From assembly GCF_009738225.1 (NCBI RefSeq), contig NZ_CP018187.1, positions 1,312,501 to 1,376,500 on the forward strand: a stretch of DNA of 64,000 nucleotides, given 5' to 3'. Below, in pieces: positions 26,341 to 35,870 of this stretch. Each line of letters starts with the position of its first letter. The stretch's first letter is position 1. The notes beneath the pieces are model-generated. The model searched no databases, had not been told where the DNA came from, and worked only from the letters and a program-made list of their open reading frames with translations. The translations under genes were made by a program, and so were the position numbers. Origin of the DNA: Streptococcus salivarius (lineage in GTDB: Bacteria > Bacillota > Bacilli > Lactobacillales > Streptococcaceae).

Positions 26341-27223
26341 TATTAGCTTTCAACAACTCCTTATGCTTCTTCAAGTACTTCTTCCCATACCATTCTTCTA
26401 CTGACTTGCCTTCCCAGTCACGGTATTCTTCAGGGTATTTCCATTTGTAGTAACCTTCTAAAAAGAAAGGGAACTCCATGAAGATAACCATTGCCAATAA
26501 TCCAATATCTATGATTATCCATGTCAAGAACATACCTAACAAAGTCAAACTTTGTGAAACTGCTATGCCCGAATGCGATAAGATTATTTTGATAATTACT
26601 GCAAGTCCTAGCACTCCTGAACCATAGGTAGCCATTAGGCTTGCTATCCTATCAAGTAGCGTTTCTCCAATCTTCTCGCCAAATAAACAAGTGGTTAAAC
26701 TTTTTTTCTCCATACGGAGGAATATTAGGGCAATGATAAACAAGAAAATATAAATAAACCAGATTCCAACTGAGGTTAGGGTCGGGAGGGCTACAGTTAT
26801 GGCCAAGAGATTGAATTCAAGACAGAACCAAAATAAAAAGGTCTCCATATGGAAGCGATATCTGTATGGACGAATAAATGGTTTATGAACAAATTTTCCA
26901 ATAAGTACAAGTAATAGCCATATGAAACAGCAAATCAGAAATAATTCTGGGGTCAACAGTGACGGCTTGTGAACAGGCAAGGTTAAATCTTTGGAATCTG
27001 CAACATCCAAAGAAGAGGCAAATAAGGCACAGAGAAAATTACATCCGAATACAAAAAAGACGCTGTAGAGAATACTTTTTATTCTAAAACCAATACTTGG
27101 CTTTCCATTGTTTAAGCCTTTGCCCAGTTTTTCGTAATAATCTTTCTTTATATATTGAAGTGAGGCATCATCTAATAGATTTAAAGATTCTTCAAAACTG
27201 GCTTTAAAAATTGATTTCTTCAT
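26318..27223 (-). CDS. Unknown membrane protein, paralogue B
   Basis: 301-residue paralogue of the 25450 gene with the same start (KKSIFKASFEESLNLLDDAS), about six membrane segments, and the same tail (KWKYPEEYRDWEGKSVEEWY). The middle hydrophobic parts have drifted far apart while both cytoplasmic-type ends are conserved, which suggests the ends bind a common partner. GAGGTGAT precedes the ATG. Probably one operon with the 27289 gene. Confidence 0.75.
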   Translation of the reverse strand: MKKSIFKASFEESLNLLDDASLQYIKKDYYEKLGKGLNNGKPSIGFRIKSILYSVFFVFGCNFLCALFASSLDVADSKDLTLPVHKPSLLTPELFLICCFIWLLLVLIGKFVHKPFIRPYRYRFHMETFLFWFCLEFNLLAITVALPTLTSVGIWFIYIFLFIIALIFLRMEKKSLTTCLFGEKIGETLLDRIASLMATYGSGVLGLAVIIKIILSHSGIAVSQSLTLLGMFLTWIIIDIGLLAMVIFMEFPFFLEGYYKWKYPEEYRDWEGKSVEEWYGKKYLKKHKELLKANNEKEINL

Positions 27224-27288
27224 TTCTTAACTATCACCTCTCTCTTACTGTAATCAAGTCTGCTATTTGCGTCCCTCTCCGGTTTAAG

Positions 27289-28533
27289 CTACTTTTCTAT
27301 TTTGACTTTTCCCTGTTCATAGCCTGAATACCAACTGCTTTCAGGACTAACATAATCTAGTGGTTCATTATCTGAACCGTCACCCACAAGAAGTAGGGTA
27401 CCATTGTTGAACAGACAATTATATGTCTCTGAATCTTTAGTGAATTCATCATTTTGGGAGTCATAGTGATAGGTTTGCTCTCCCTCCACATCCTTTAGAG
27501 TAATCTGCTCACCGTCTATTTTTATCCAAAAATTTTTATCAATTGTAGCTGTTTTTGTTGATCGATTTTTAACGATGAGATAGTAAATACCATCATCTGA
27601 TTTTTCCTCATCAATAGTGGTATTAATAATCCCCAGAAGCATTAGAGCTGGTATAATCAAGAGCAACCATAACCATTTTTTCTTGTTCTTTTTAGGTGTC
27701 TCAAGTTCTAGACTTGGCAAATCGACAGTTAGAGGCTCGATTTTCTCTAACCCCTGTTCTAAATTTTTGGTAACTCCTTCACCTTTATTGCCCAACCACT
27801 GTCTTGCCATTCGTACAAAGTACAGGCGCTCATCTTCTTGTGCAATCTCTTCAAACAAGTTTTGGGATTGAGTCTTATTTCCTTTTATTAGCTCATTTAA
27901 GGCTTTAAAATACTGAAGTTCAAGTCGTTCAAAGGCTTGTGGAGCAGTTGCTTGATTAAAGAAATCATTTGGTTTCCTCTCCACAAGGATATCGTACATA
28001 GCAAGAAATTCCCTCTGTTTGACTTCTTTTGCTTTCTCGTCTTTAAAGTTTAGATAATGGAGTGATTTTAAGAGGTCATCTTTGCTGATTATTTTTCCAG
28101 AAAGTAAGGATGCTTTCAGTGAAATAATCCATAGAAAATTAAGGTAAGTTTTCCTAATACCTGCAAATTGTAATTTCTCTGCTTGGCTTATGACGGATGG
28201 AAAATCGCCAATCATGTAAGCGTAAGTAATAGAAGCAATCCTAGCATTGATTTGAGTCTTTTTTCGTCGAGACTTACCATGCCGTTGAATCGAATCATAC
28301 CAGAAATCCAAACCCATCGTTTCATTAAGGACTTTGTGAGTTTCCCTTACCAATAAGCTATTTAAGTAAATTTTTAATACAAGAACTAGAAAAACGACGC
28401 TAATTGAAGCAATCAACTGCATTGTGGAATTTTCTAAAAATAACCATCGAAGGAAAAATAACAAAATAATAATTAACACGGTACTGATACGTAAAATAAG
28501 GGTATATTTTTTCCAAATCCTCTTATAATCCAT
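27289..28533 (-). CDS. Unknown membrane-anchored protein with extracellular or cytoplasmic C-terminal domain
   Basis: 414 residues. Two hydrophobic segments near the N-terminus are followed by a long soluble helical region (about 70-270) that may hold TPR-like repeats (YFKALNELIKGNKTQSQNLFEEI). A third membrane segment follows (KKWLWLLLIIPALMLLGII), then a small polar C-terminal domain. I start at ATG 28533, where ATAGGAG lies 8 nt upstream; upstream ATGs at 28554 and 28578 lack such a site. A decayed paralogue lies upstream at 28886-29145. Function unknown. Confidence 0.7.
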   Translation of the reverse strand: MDYKRIWKKYTLILRISTVLIIILLFFLRWLFLENSTMQLIASISVVFLVLVLKIYLNSLLVRETHKVLNETMGLDFWYDSIQRHGKSRRKKTQINARIASITYAYMIGDFPSVISQAEKLQFAGIRKTYLNFLWIISLKASLLSGKIISKDDLLKSLHYLNFKDEKAKEVKQREFLAMYDILVERKPNDFFNQATAPQAFERLELQYFKALNELIKGNKTQSQNLFEEIAQEDERLYFVRMARQWLGNKGEGVTKNLEQGLEKIEPLTVDLPSLELETPKKNKKKWLWLLLIIPALMLLGIINTTIDEEKSDDGIYYLIVKNRSTKTATIDKNFWIKIDGEQITLKDVEGEQTYHYDSQNDEFTKDSETYNCLFNNGTLLLVGDGSDNEPLDYVSPESSWYSGYEQGKVKIEK

Positions 28534-28814
28534 CAACTTATCTCCTATATTCATTTTTGAAATAGATTTACTTTTCATTATATCTGATTATTTAGCATTC
28601 ACAAGTTCACCGATAATGTGAAAAAGAAAACACCCAAATGAGTGAATGATTCAATAAAAATAGCTTAGCAGGGGGTTCTTTCTTCTCCAAGATTTTCAAA
28701 TATTTGCTTTTCTTAAATTGCCCCGATAATTCTAACAGAATAAATAAGTACCACATCAAAAAACTTAGGAATAATAGTAAAAAACTACCTAAAATAAGAT
28801 ATAAGAACGATAGC

Positions 28815-28848
28815 CCTAAAGTTAGACAGAAAAAATCTAACTTTTAGG
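28815..28848. repeat. Long inverted repeat in a gene-free stretch
   Basis: Arms CCCTAAAGTTAGA and TCTAACTTTTAGG pair over 12-13 bp with one bulge. The surrounding 28534-28885 has no ORF I can support. There is no T run outside the stem, so it is not a standard terminator. Confidence 0.45.
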
Positions 28849-28885
28849 AATCAGTACAGTTTTTTCAGGCACTTCCAATTAATCT

Positions 28886-29145
28886 CTATTTCGATTGAGA
28901 AATTTTCAGATGATTTTCTTCATCCTTCAAGTATTGTTTAGCCTTTCGAACGATATAGAGCGATTTATCTTCTATGACTAACTTGCTCTATGTGTATCTC
29001 CTTTAAGAGTAGCATTCAAGACTTGGTAGTAGACTGCTGGTACTTAAAGTCATTGCTTAAACCTTCGAAATAATCATTGCTTTGGTGCGTAATAATTAAA
29101 TCATAAAGATCTAGACAGACCTTTTTATTTTCTCAGCCAGTGTAG
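28886..29145 (-). pseudogene. Decayed paralogue of the 27289 membrane protein
   Basis: Three consecutive fragments in shifting frames on the minus strand match the helical region of the 27289 protein, in the right order. LDLYDLIITHQSNDYFEGL matches AMYDILVERKPNDFFNQA, VYYQVLNATLKGDTHRA matches LQYFKALNELIKGNKTQ, and EDKSLYIVRKAKQYL matches EDERLYFVRMARQWL. Frameshifts and stops separate them, so this is a dead copy. Confidence 0.75.
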
Positions 29146-29175
29146 AGTCTGTGATGGTCAATCCATCTTTCCCCC

Positions 29176-29961
29176 TTACGAGCCAGCACTTTCGTAGGCA
29201 TCCAAGCCCCTATCCCAGAGTTTGAGGGAAATGAAAAAGAAGACAAGGGAAATCAGAATCAAACCACCGATATTAAAGAGCCCATTCTTACCCTGCAAGA
29301 AATAACTAGCAGGATAGTAAGCCGTAAAGGCGAAAGGCACGATAAAACTGATCAACCAACGAAGGAGCGAATTGTAAATAGAAATCGGGTACTTGGCAAA
29401 ATCATTAAACATATAGAAAATGTAAATCATGGCACCTGACTGTTTAGTCCAAAAAGCGATACTGGCTGTCGCTATTTTCAAGGAAGTATAAATCAAGGTA
29501 GCAAATGGAATACAGACTAGGAAAAGCAGGAATTTTGGAAGCGTCCAAGCAATGCTTGATACTGTTGTTCCCAATAGAATGCAACCGACCAAAAGTTCCC
29601 CCAAGGCATCAATCTGAAAGGTCTCAACGAGGATGTGAAAGAGAGGATTGATAGGACGAGTCAGATACTTGTCAAACTCCCCTTTTCGAACTAGTCGTTG
29701 ACCTAAAGCCCAGAGATTGTCAAAAAAGAGATGATCTAATCCCTTTGGAATTAAGGAAAATCCATAGATAAAGGCAATCTCTTGAAAGGTCCAACCTTCT
29801 AGGGATGGGATATGTTGAAAGATAACATTGAGAAACAAGAGGTTCAGACCTTGAGTCAGAAAGACTCCCAAGACACCTACTACAAAATCCACCTTGTATT
29901 CCATGATTTGCTTGATGTATTGTCTGATAAAAATCAGATGCATGCGTTGGTATTTTTTCAT
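29176..29961 (-). CDS. ABC-2-family permease (PF06182 type), second subunit
   Basis: 261 residues, about six membrane segments. EYKVDFVVGVLGVFL at the start and KGEFDKYLTRPINPLFHILVE in the middle loop are typical of this paired-permease exporter family. It is the last gene of a three-gene operon (ATPase 30783, permease 29963, this gene). An AGGGAGG site overlaps the end of the upstream gene. The substrate is unknown. Confidence 0.87.
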   Translation of the reverse strand: MKKYQRMHLIFIRQYIKQIMEYKVDFVVGVLGVFLTQGLNLLFLNVIFQHIPSLEGWTFQEIAFIYGFSLIPKGLDHLFFDNLWALGQRLVRKGEFDKYLTRPINPLFHILVETFQIDALGELLVGCILLGTTVSSIAWTLPKFLLFLVCIPFATLIYTSLKIATASIAFWTKQSGAMIYIFYMFNDFAKYPISIYNSLLRWLISFIVPFAFTAYYPASYFLQGKNGLFNIGGLILISLVFFFISLKLWDRGLDAYESAGS

Positions 29962-29962
29962 A

Positions 29963-30781
29963 CTAACCTCCCTGAATGGTGATAAATGACTGGACTCGTT
30001 TCCAAATCAACTGAGACAAGCCCACCATCACTATAAGCCAGAAGAACTGGAGCAAAAGCGCTTGAAGCATCTGACTGGCATCGTATTTCCCAACAATGAT
30101 CATGACCGGAGTGTAAATCAAGGATGAAAAAGGTAAGAAGGAGAGAATAGCTGAAACCACCTTTGGAAAGAAAGCCAAGGGAATCAGACTTCCAGACATA
30201 AAGGCCACTATGGAAGTCTTGAGTAGATTGGAACCCCAAAGGTTTTTTAATACAAAGGCTGAAAAACCAAAACAGATATTAAAGAAAAAGTTAATCAGAT
30301 AGGCGAGCGTTAAGCTAAAGAGATATAGAACCGTCAACCCCAGCACTTCTACAATCCCTTGCCCAGACAGGATTTTCATCAAAATAATGACACTTAAAAA
30401 TGGAAGGCCAACACTGATGAAAATCAACCACTTGGAGCCAAGTTCGGTGAAAAGGTAAGAGGCCGCAAAATGCACTGGTCTCAGCAAGCGCATGATAATG
30501 GAGCCATCCTTGACCTCCTCCCCAATCATAAAAGAGCTATCAGACCTGGTCAACAGATTGGTCACAAAACTCATGATGATATAAAGGGTGATATCTGCCA
30601 TACTGAAGCCCTGAATCAAAGGCTCCTGGGAGGAGTCAAAGACTGCCTTCCAGAGATAGAAAGCGACAAAAGCCCCCATGACATCACCAATCCGATAGAG
30701 AATAAAGTTGACTCGGTAGGTAATCAACTCCTGAATCCCTGCATTGATAAAGGGTTTATACCGTCTCCACAATTTGACCAT
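29963..30781 (-). CDS. ABC-2-family permease (PF06182 type), first subunit
   Basis: 272 residues starting MVKLWRRYKPFINAGIQELITYRVNF, again with about six membrane segments and the loop VKDGSIIMRLLRPVHFAASYLF. The ATG at 30781 follows the ATPase stop by 1 nt and has GGAG 8 nt upstream inside the ATPase gene. It pairs with the 29176 gene to form a heteromeric channel. Confidence 0.87.
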   Translation of the reverse strand: MVKLWRRYKPFINAGIQELITYRVNFILYRIGDVMGAFVAFYLWKAVFDSSQEPLIQGFSMADITLYIIMSFVTNLLTRSDSSFMIGEEVKDGSIIMRLLRPVHFAASYLFTELGSKWLIFISVGLPFLSVIILMKILSGQGIVEVLGLTVLYLFSLTLAYLINFFFNICFGFSAFVLKNLWGSNLLKTSIVAFMSGSLIPLAFFPKVVSAILSFLPFSSLIYTPVMIIVGKYDASQMLQALLLQFFWLIVMVGLSQLIWKRVQSFITIQGG

Positions 30782-30782
30782 C

Positions 30783-31775
30783 TTAGAGCTCCTTTCGATA
30801 GAAGCGACGGATGATATCTTCAATATCCGTATCTACCATCTTCAAATCACGGACTTCAAAATCAGACAGGGTTTGCTTGATAATATCAGCTGATTGATAG
30901 CGGGAACTATCGAATTCAATATTGAGAGTATTTCCTTGTCTATCAATGGACATATCAGGCAAGCCCTCATAATGAGAGACTAGATGATTTTGACCTGGCG
31001 TCAGGTCAAAGGAGAGAGTCTTCATCTTTCCAAAGGTCTCCTTGAGCTGGCTAACCGTTCCATCAAAAATCTCCTGCCCCTTATCAATCATAAAAATCCG
31101 ATCACATAGTTGCTCAATATCACTCAAATCATGAGTAGTCAAGAGAATAGTTGTTTCTTCCTCTTGATTAATCTGAGTAATAGCCCGACGAATGTTATCC
31201 TTGACCGACACATCCAAACCAATGGTCGGCTCATCTAAAAAGAGAACCTTGGGATTATGAAGCAAGGAAGCCGCAATGTCCGCCCGCATCCGTTGCCCCA
31301 GTGAAAGAGTCCGCACGGGATCCTTGATAAAGTCCTTCAAATCCAAGACTTCATTCAAAAAATCCATGCGCTTGTGGAAGAGCGAGTCTGGGACATCGTA
31401 AATCTCCTTCAAAACCGTGTAAGTCTCTTGCAGGGCCAAATCCCACCATAGCTGGGTGCGTTGTCCAAAAACAACCCCAATATCCTTGACATAATCCTGG
31501 CGATTATCCTGTGGAATCTTGCCATTAATCCGACAAAAACCAGATGTCGGTTTCAAAATTCCTGTCAGCATTTTAATGGTGGTCGACTTCCCAGCACCAT
31601 TTGCCCCGATAAAACCTAGAATCTGCCCCTTGGGCACCTCAAAGGTCAAATCCTTGACCGCTTCAAAGGTCTGCTTTTCAGGATGAATAAAGGAACGCAA
31701 AGCCCCCTTCAACCCCGGTTCCTTGACTGTCTTCACAAAATTTTTCTGAAGATGTTTCACTTCTATCATTGCCAT
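30783..31775 (-). CDS. ABC transporter ATP-binding protein (partner of the PF06182-type permeases)
   Basis: 330 residues: Walker A GANGAGKST, signature LSLGQRMRAD, Walker B VLFLDEPTIGLD, switch TTHD, and a C-terminal domain of about 90 residues. The N-terminal stretch before the ATPase core (TVKEPGLKGALRSFIHPEKQTFEAV) is characteristic of this exporter group. GGAG 6 nt before the ATG; promoter at 31891-31919. Confidence 0.9.
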   Translation of the reverse strand: MAMIEVKHLQKNFVKTVKEPGLKGALRSFIHPEKQTFEAVKDLTFEVPKGQILGFIGANGAGKSTTIKMLTGILKPTSGFCRINGKIPQDNRQDYVKDIGVVFGQRTQLWWDLALQETYTVLKEIYDVPDSLFHKRMDFLNEVLDLKDFIKDPVRTLSLGQRMRADIAASLLHNPKVLFLDEPTIGLDVSVKDNIRRAITQINQEEETTILLTTHDLSDIEQLCDRIFMIDKGQEIFDGTVSQLKETFGKMKTLSFDLTPGQNHLVSHYEGLPDMSIDRQGNTLNIEFDSSRYQSADIIKQTLSDFEVRDLKMVDTDIEDIIRRFYRKEL

Positions 31776-31890
31776 ATCTATCTCCTACAGTAAAAAATCA
31801 ACAAACCGTGTCCTCTAAACACAAAAAGCCAATTTCTCATCTCCTAAAATCTGCCTTCTTTATCACAGCAGAAGACCTCAGTATTACTCT

Positions 31891-31919
31891 ATTATAAAGC
31901 AGTTAAAAAAGGAAACCAA
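31891..31919 (-). promoter_or_regulatory. Promoter of the three-gene ABC-2 operon
   Basis: -10 TATAAT (31891-31896), 17-nt spacer, -35 TTGGTT (31914-31919) on the minus strand. The rest of 31776-32144 has no gene. It holds a 9-bp hairpin at about 32026-32049 (GCCTCTACA/TGTAGAGGC) and a 15-nt match to the end of the IS200 element at about 31968-31982. Confidence 0.55.
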
Positions 31920-32101
31920 GTGTTATTCTCGAAAAAGAGAAAATAGTTTTGATACTTGAAAAAATCAAAACCACCCGTCTAATTCACTAAACAAAATGAC
32001 ACAATTCAATAATTCATCAAAGCCTCTACATATTCCTGTAGAGGCTCATTTCAACTTCTCTCATTCTTGCTTGTGAATGTTTAGATAGATTATAAGGCAT
32101 G

Positions 32102-32123
32102 AAAAAAGCCACCATATGGTGAC
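32102..32123 (-). terminator. Intrinsic terminator of the YvfRSTU-like operon
   Basis: Hairpin GTCACC-ATAT-GGTGGC (one mispair) followed by TTTTTT on the minus strand, about 20 nt after the response-regulator stop. Confidence 0.7.
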
Positions 32124-32144
32124 TTCATTCTTATCTACCTCTCC

Positions 32145-32747
32145 TCACCCTAGCCAATCTTTTTCTTTGGCAATGCGGACGGCTTCTGTTCGGTTGCCTG
32201 CATCAAGTTTGGTTAGGATGGCTGTCATGTAATTTCGGACGGTTCCATTTGAGAGAAAAAGACTTTCGGCGATTTCTTGGTTTGTTGACCCTTGGGCCAC
32301 CATGGCCAAGACTTCTTGTTCGCGTTGGCTGAGTGGATTATTATCAAAGGCAACACCTTCAACCAGCTCTGGCGAGTACTCCTTTTGACCTGCTAGGACG
32401 GTATGGATGGTCGCCATGAGGTCACTGATGGAACGCTCTTTCAGTACATAGGCATCCACGTGGGCTGCCAGGGCTCGTTTGAAATAGCCTGTTCTTTTGA
32501 AGGTGGTCACAATAACGACCTTTGTTTCTCTTTGATTGGCTCGAATCCACTCCAGGACATCAAGTCCAGTCTTTATTGGCATTTCAATGTCTAAAATGGC
32601 CACATCGACTTCTTCTTTTTCCAAAAGAGTAATAGCTTCTTGGCCATCACTGGCTGCATGGACCTCTTCGACATCGTCCTCCAACATGAGGAGTTGGCAG
32701 AGGGCATCCCTCAACATTGACTGGTCTTCAGCGACTAATAATTTCAT
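32145..32747 (-). CDS. Response regulator, NarL/LuxR type (YvfU/DesR-like)
   Basis: 200 residues: receiver domain with the acidic pair EDQ, phospho-acceptor Asp in [10 protein letters not shown] and Lys in VLKERS; C-terminal LuxR-type helix-turn-helix ([32 protein letters not shown], split for length). The ATG at 32747 overlaps the kinase stop as ATGA and has GGGAGG upstream. It is the output partner of the kinase next to it and probably binds the repeated operator at 35907-35940. Confidence 0.93.
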   Translation of the reverse strand: MKLLVAEDQSMLRDALCQLLMLEDDVEEVHAASDGQEAITLLEKEEVDVAILDIEMPIKTGLDVLEWIRANQRETKVVIVTTFKRTGYFKRALAAHVDAYVLKERSISDLMATIHTVLAGQKEYSPELVEGVAFDNNPLSQREQEVLAMVAQGSTNQEIAESLFLSNGTVRNYMTAILTKLDAGNRTEAVRIAKEKDWLG

Positions 32748-33826
32748 GCTTTTCCTCCCTCTTTCAAATGCACACGAATGATTGTTGGATGCGATTGAGA
32801 CAGAATTTCCAAGTCTCCATCTACCAAACTGAGACGCTCCCTGATACTGTGTAACTCTTGTCCTGTGACTTCCTTGAAGCCACAACCATCATCCTCAAAC
32901 TCTAAAACAATACCATGATCACGTCTTAGACGAATTTGACAGCTATCGGCCTGACTATGTTTGATAACATTATTGGCCAGTTCACGAAGCACCATGGACA
33001 AGGTCGACTGGCTAACAGGTGACAGGCCGTCTAAGTCAAGGCTACTATCCACGGTCAGGACGATATCAGATAGGTCAAAGAGTCGCTCGAGTTCCAGTAA
33101 CTCCTCTGCCACCGTTCGGTACTTGAGCTTATTGACAATCTCACGCACCTCGTACATGGAGTCACGGCTAATCTGGTTCAATTCTTCCAGATTTTTTCTA
33201 GCAGCGTCATACTGCTCCTTGTCCATCTGTTTCAGTGCCAACTCTGTTTTGAGACTCATCATGGCAAAGGTGTGTCCCAAGGTATCGTGCAAATCACGAC
33301 CGATACGGTTGCGTTCATTTTCAGCCGACAGGATATTGATGGTCCGGTTCTGCTCTTCTATCTTTCTCTCCTGACGTATACGATTTTGAAAATAGTACAT
33401 TCCCAACGAAAAGAGGAGAATAGCCAGAGACATGAGCTGGGTACTCAAATCGTCTGTCAATAGGAAGGATGATGACGTCAAAATTAAGAGTGTCGCTAGA
33501 AAGGATAAAAAGCGATAAGATGATATGCTATCCTCAAAGCGCCAAACGAGAAGATTGACGTTGAAAAAAACAAACCACATCATGCCACCTTGGATGCAAA
33601 TGGACATAAAGATAATGTAAGCTAGAGTGTAAAACCACAGAAAGGGAATCCACTTGCTATAGGCCTTTTTCAAATACACCATAAGGAGATAAGCGATGGT
33701 AAACAGTCCTGTCAAAACTAGGCTCCAAACTGGATAATACCCACCAAGGACTCCCAATACTGGGAAGACAAGGAAAATAAGACTAACAAAATAAGCGAAA
33801 TCATTTTTCTGGTAACTTCTAAACAT
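32744..33826 (-). CDS. Sensor histidine kinase, NarL family (YvfT/DesK-like)
   Basis: 360 residues: about five or six N-terminal membrane segments without a large outside domain, then the HisKA_3 motif [15 protein letters not shown] with the phospho-accepting His, and an HATPase domain ([19 protein letters not shown]). ATG at 33826 lies inside the end of the permease gene (8-nt overlap), so translation is coupled. The sensor layout suggests membrane or lipid-state sensing, but the signal is unknown. Confidence 0.92.
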   Translation of the reverse strand: MFRSYQKNDFAYFVSLIFLVFPVLGVLGGYYPVWSLVLTGLFTIAYLLMVYLKKAYSKWIPFLWFYTLAYIIFMSICIQGGMMWFVFFNVNLLVWRFEDSISSYRFLSFLATLLILTSSSFLLTDDLSTQLMSLAILLFSLGMYYFQNRIRQERKIEEQNRTINILSAENERNRIGRDLHDTLGHTFAMMSLKTELALKQMDKEQYDAARKNLEELNQISRDSMYEVREIVNKLKYRTVAEELLELERLFDLSDIVLTVDSSLDLDGLSPVSQSTLSMVLRELANNVIKHSQADSCQIRLRRDHGIVLEFEDDGCGFKEVTGQELHSIRERLSLVDGDLEILSQSHPTIIRVHLKEGGKA

Positions 33827-34556
33827 GGTCACTTTCTCTGTAAGATTTGATAAAAAGGGCTAAGCCTGTAGCTATTGTAGCATAGACCAAGATAAAAATG
33901 AGCGATTTCCATGAAAATTCCCCTTTTTTTGCGAAATTGACTACTAACTGATTGATATGATAGATGGGTGTCCACTCCGAAATATGCTGAACCCATTTTG
34001 GAAACATGGTTACTGGCATCCAAGAACCACCGATAATAGCAAGTCCAAGAAAGACGATATTTCCGACGATAGACATGATTTGTTGAGACTTAATTTGAGC
34101 TAGGAGCAAGCCAAAGGATAGGAAGACTAGGCTTGACAAGAGTAACAGAGCACCTGAACCAAGCCAATGTGAGAATGGCATCTCAACATCACGCGCAAAA
34201 GCTCCCACACAGAAAGTCACTAGGATAGCTACCATAAAGTTCATAAGAACACGGAAGATTTTAGAGAGGTAATAGGCCTGAATACTGATTTTTGAATGTT
34301 CGATATAGGTTAGCCAATGCTCCGTTTGGTCCTCTTTAAGCATGTAGGGGAAGGTAAAGAAGCCAAAGCTGGACATAGAGAATCCTGTCATGGTCAACAT
34401 ATAGGACAAGATAAATGCTTTTTGTGACTCTGGGTCAGGACTCATTTCCATACCTGAATACAAGAGGAAAAATCCGACGGGCATTCCGATAGACATGATA
34501 AAGACAGGCCAACTGCGCCATGTTTTTATCCATTCGATTTTAAGTAGTGCTTGCAT
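33819..34556 (-). CDS. ABC-2-type permease (YvfS-like), copy 1
   Basis: 245 residues, six membrane segments, starting MQALLKIEWIKTWRSWP and ending [11 protein letters not shown]. It overlaps the ATPase by 1 nt and the kinase by 8 nt. The order ATPase-permease-kinase-regulator is that of B. subtilis yvfRSTU. A close paralogue is at 43604, and the decayed tail of a third copy is at 37673. Confidence 0.9.
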   Translation of the reverse strand: MQALLKIEWIKTWRSWPVFIMSIGMPVGFFLLYSGMEMSPDPESQKAFILSYMLTMTGFSMSSFGFFTFPYMLKEDQTEHWLTYIEHSKISIQAYYLSKIFRVLMNFMVAILVTFCVGAFARDVEMPFSHWLGSGALLLLSSLVFLSFGLLLAQIKSQQIMSIVGNIVFLGLAIIGGSWMPVTMFPKWVQHISEWTPIYHINQLVVNFAKKGEFSWKSLIFILVYATIATGLALFIKSYRESDHV

Positions 34557-35434
34557 TACTTGTCCTCCCTTGTGCTATCAAATAGGCTATCTAAAAGTGT
34601 CTTATTTTGAATTTCAATGTCAGAAATGCGACAGCCTTGAGCTTGTAAACTACTCCAAATACTTTCAATATCTTTAGTCATAAAGGTTACAACATCACGT
34701 TTTTCAGTTACTTCATAAATGGCTGCCAGTTTATCAAGACTTGGCGCAAAGCGACTTGGTAAAGTGACTTGTTTTTCCTTTTCCTCGCTACGCATGGCAT
34801 ATGGTGTAGTATCCCTGATGAGTTTCCCTTGATTGAGGACCAAGATACGGTCAGCTGTGTGTTCCACTTCTTCAATATAGTGGGACGAATAGAGGATGGT
34901 TACACCAGACTTTTTCAGGTCATTGATGATTTCCCAAAAGCGTTGGCGTGTCGTCGTATCCATCCCTGCTGTCGGCTCATCTAAAAAGAGAATGTCAGGC
35001 TTGCCAATGAGACAGAGGACAAAGGCAAGAAGACGTTTTTGTCCCCCTGAAAGTTTGTCCGCAAACTGCTGATACTGGTCGTCTTTGAATTGTAAGAGTG
35101 CTTGAATCTCTTCCTTAGATAATCCATTTTCAGAAATATCTTGGAAAAAAACAATCAGTTCCTTAACTTTTAATTTTGAGGGAATGGTATTTTCTTGGAG
35201 GAGAACTGCAATTTGATCTTGTGCTTTCCCCTTTTTGCCCTTGATAAAGACTTGACCGCTACTGGCTTTCTTATCACCAAGTATGCAGGACATTAAGGTC
35301 GTCTTACCCGCACCGTTGGGCCCAATCAAGGCAAGGCAGTCACCTTGTCCCACCTCAAAACTAATATGATCTAAAATCGTTTTACCATTGATCTTTTTGA
35401 CAAGATTTGTGACTTGAAGGACCGCTTCACTCAT
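34556..35434 (-). CDS. ABC transporter ATP-binding protein (YvfR-like), copy 1
   Basis: 292 residues: Walker A GPNGAGKTT, signature LSGGQKRLL, Walker B ILFLDEPTAGMD, switch SSHY. The ATG overlaps the stop of the 59-residue membrane protein gene upstream, and its own stop overlaps the permease start. Paralogue at 44338. Confidence 0.92.
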   Translation of the reverse strand: MSEAVLQVTNLVKKINGKTILDHISFEVGQGDCLALIGPNGAGKTTLMSCILGDKKASSGQVFIKGKKGKAQDQIAVLLQENTIPSKLKVKELIVFFQDISENGLSKEEIQALLQFKDDQYQQFADKLSGGQKRLLAFVLCLIGKPDILFLDEPTAGMDTTTRQRFWEIINDLKKSGVTILYSSHYIEEVEHTADRILVLNQGKLIRDTTPYAMRSEEKEKQVTLPSRFAPSLDKLAAIYEVTEKRDVVTFMTKDIESIWSSLQAQGCRISDIEIQNKTLLDSLFDSTREDK

Positions 35435-35606
35435 GTTTGTGACTTCCTTTCTTTTGGTAGAAGGCTAGAAAAACATAACAGGCTGCAACTGAGACGCCCA
35501 TAACACTGTAGAGTATATCACTGCTACCATGAAATAGGACATAGGCAAAGAGGATAGTCCAAATTGCCGCTAGGAGCATGATGCTCAGTATTTTTAGTAG
35601 TTTCAT
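35427..35606 (-). CDS. Small membrane protein (59 aa) leading the YvfRSTU-like operon
   Basis: A short gene easily missed. It starts MKLLKILSIMLLAAIWTILF, has two hydrophobic helices (about 5-27 and 32-50), and ends QKKGSHKHE. AGGAG lies 8 nt before the ATG, and the end overlaps the YvfR-like ATPase start by 8 nt, which supports real, coupled translation. It may modulate the transporter or kinase; function unknown. Confidence 0.75.
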   Translation of the reverse strand: MKLLKILSIMLLAAIWTILFAYVLFHGSSDILYSVMGVSVAACYVFLAFYQKKGSHKHE

Positions 35607-35616
35607 GCTGGATCTC

Positions 35617-35826
35617 CTAGTTTTTCAATTCATTAATAACAAGGTCGATAAAACTTTTAGCCATAGTGATGAGAATGTAGGCTGAGATAGACAAGCCAAT
35701 AATCATGCCAAGATTTGAGAAGATAGCTTCAAAGTTGCCTTTTTCAAAGATATCAGTAAACATGCTAAGTCCAGCAAAGACAGTTCCGATAACAGCGTAG
35801 ATAAGGTAAGATGTTTTGATTTTCAT
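35617..35826 (-). CDS. Small membrane protein (69 aa), first gene of the YvfRSTU-like operon
   Basis: Starts MKIKTSYLIYAVIGTVFAGL, with two membrane helices (about 6-25 and 36-58). ATG at 35826 has AGAGG upstream; an upstream frame from 35928 lies in the promoter and operator and is not credible. It is the first gene after the operator-bearing promoter, 10 nt before the next small gene. Function unknown. Confidence 0.75.
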   Translation of the reverse strand: MKIKTSYLIYAVIGTVFAGLSMFTDIFEKGNFEAIFSNLGMIIGLSISAYILITMAKSFIDLVINELKN

Positions 35827-35870
35827 GAGATGACCTCTTTCGTTTTTTATTATTTCTAAGTTATGACTAA

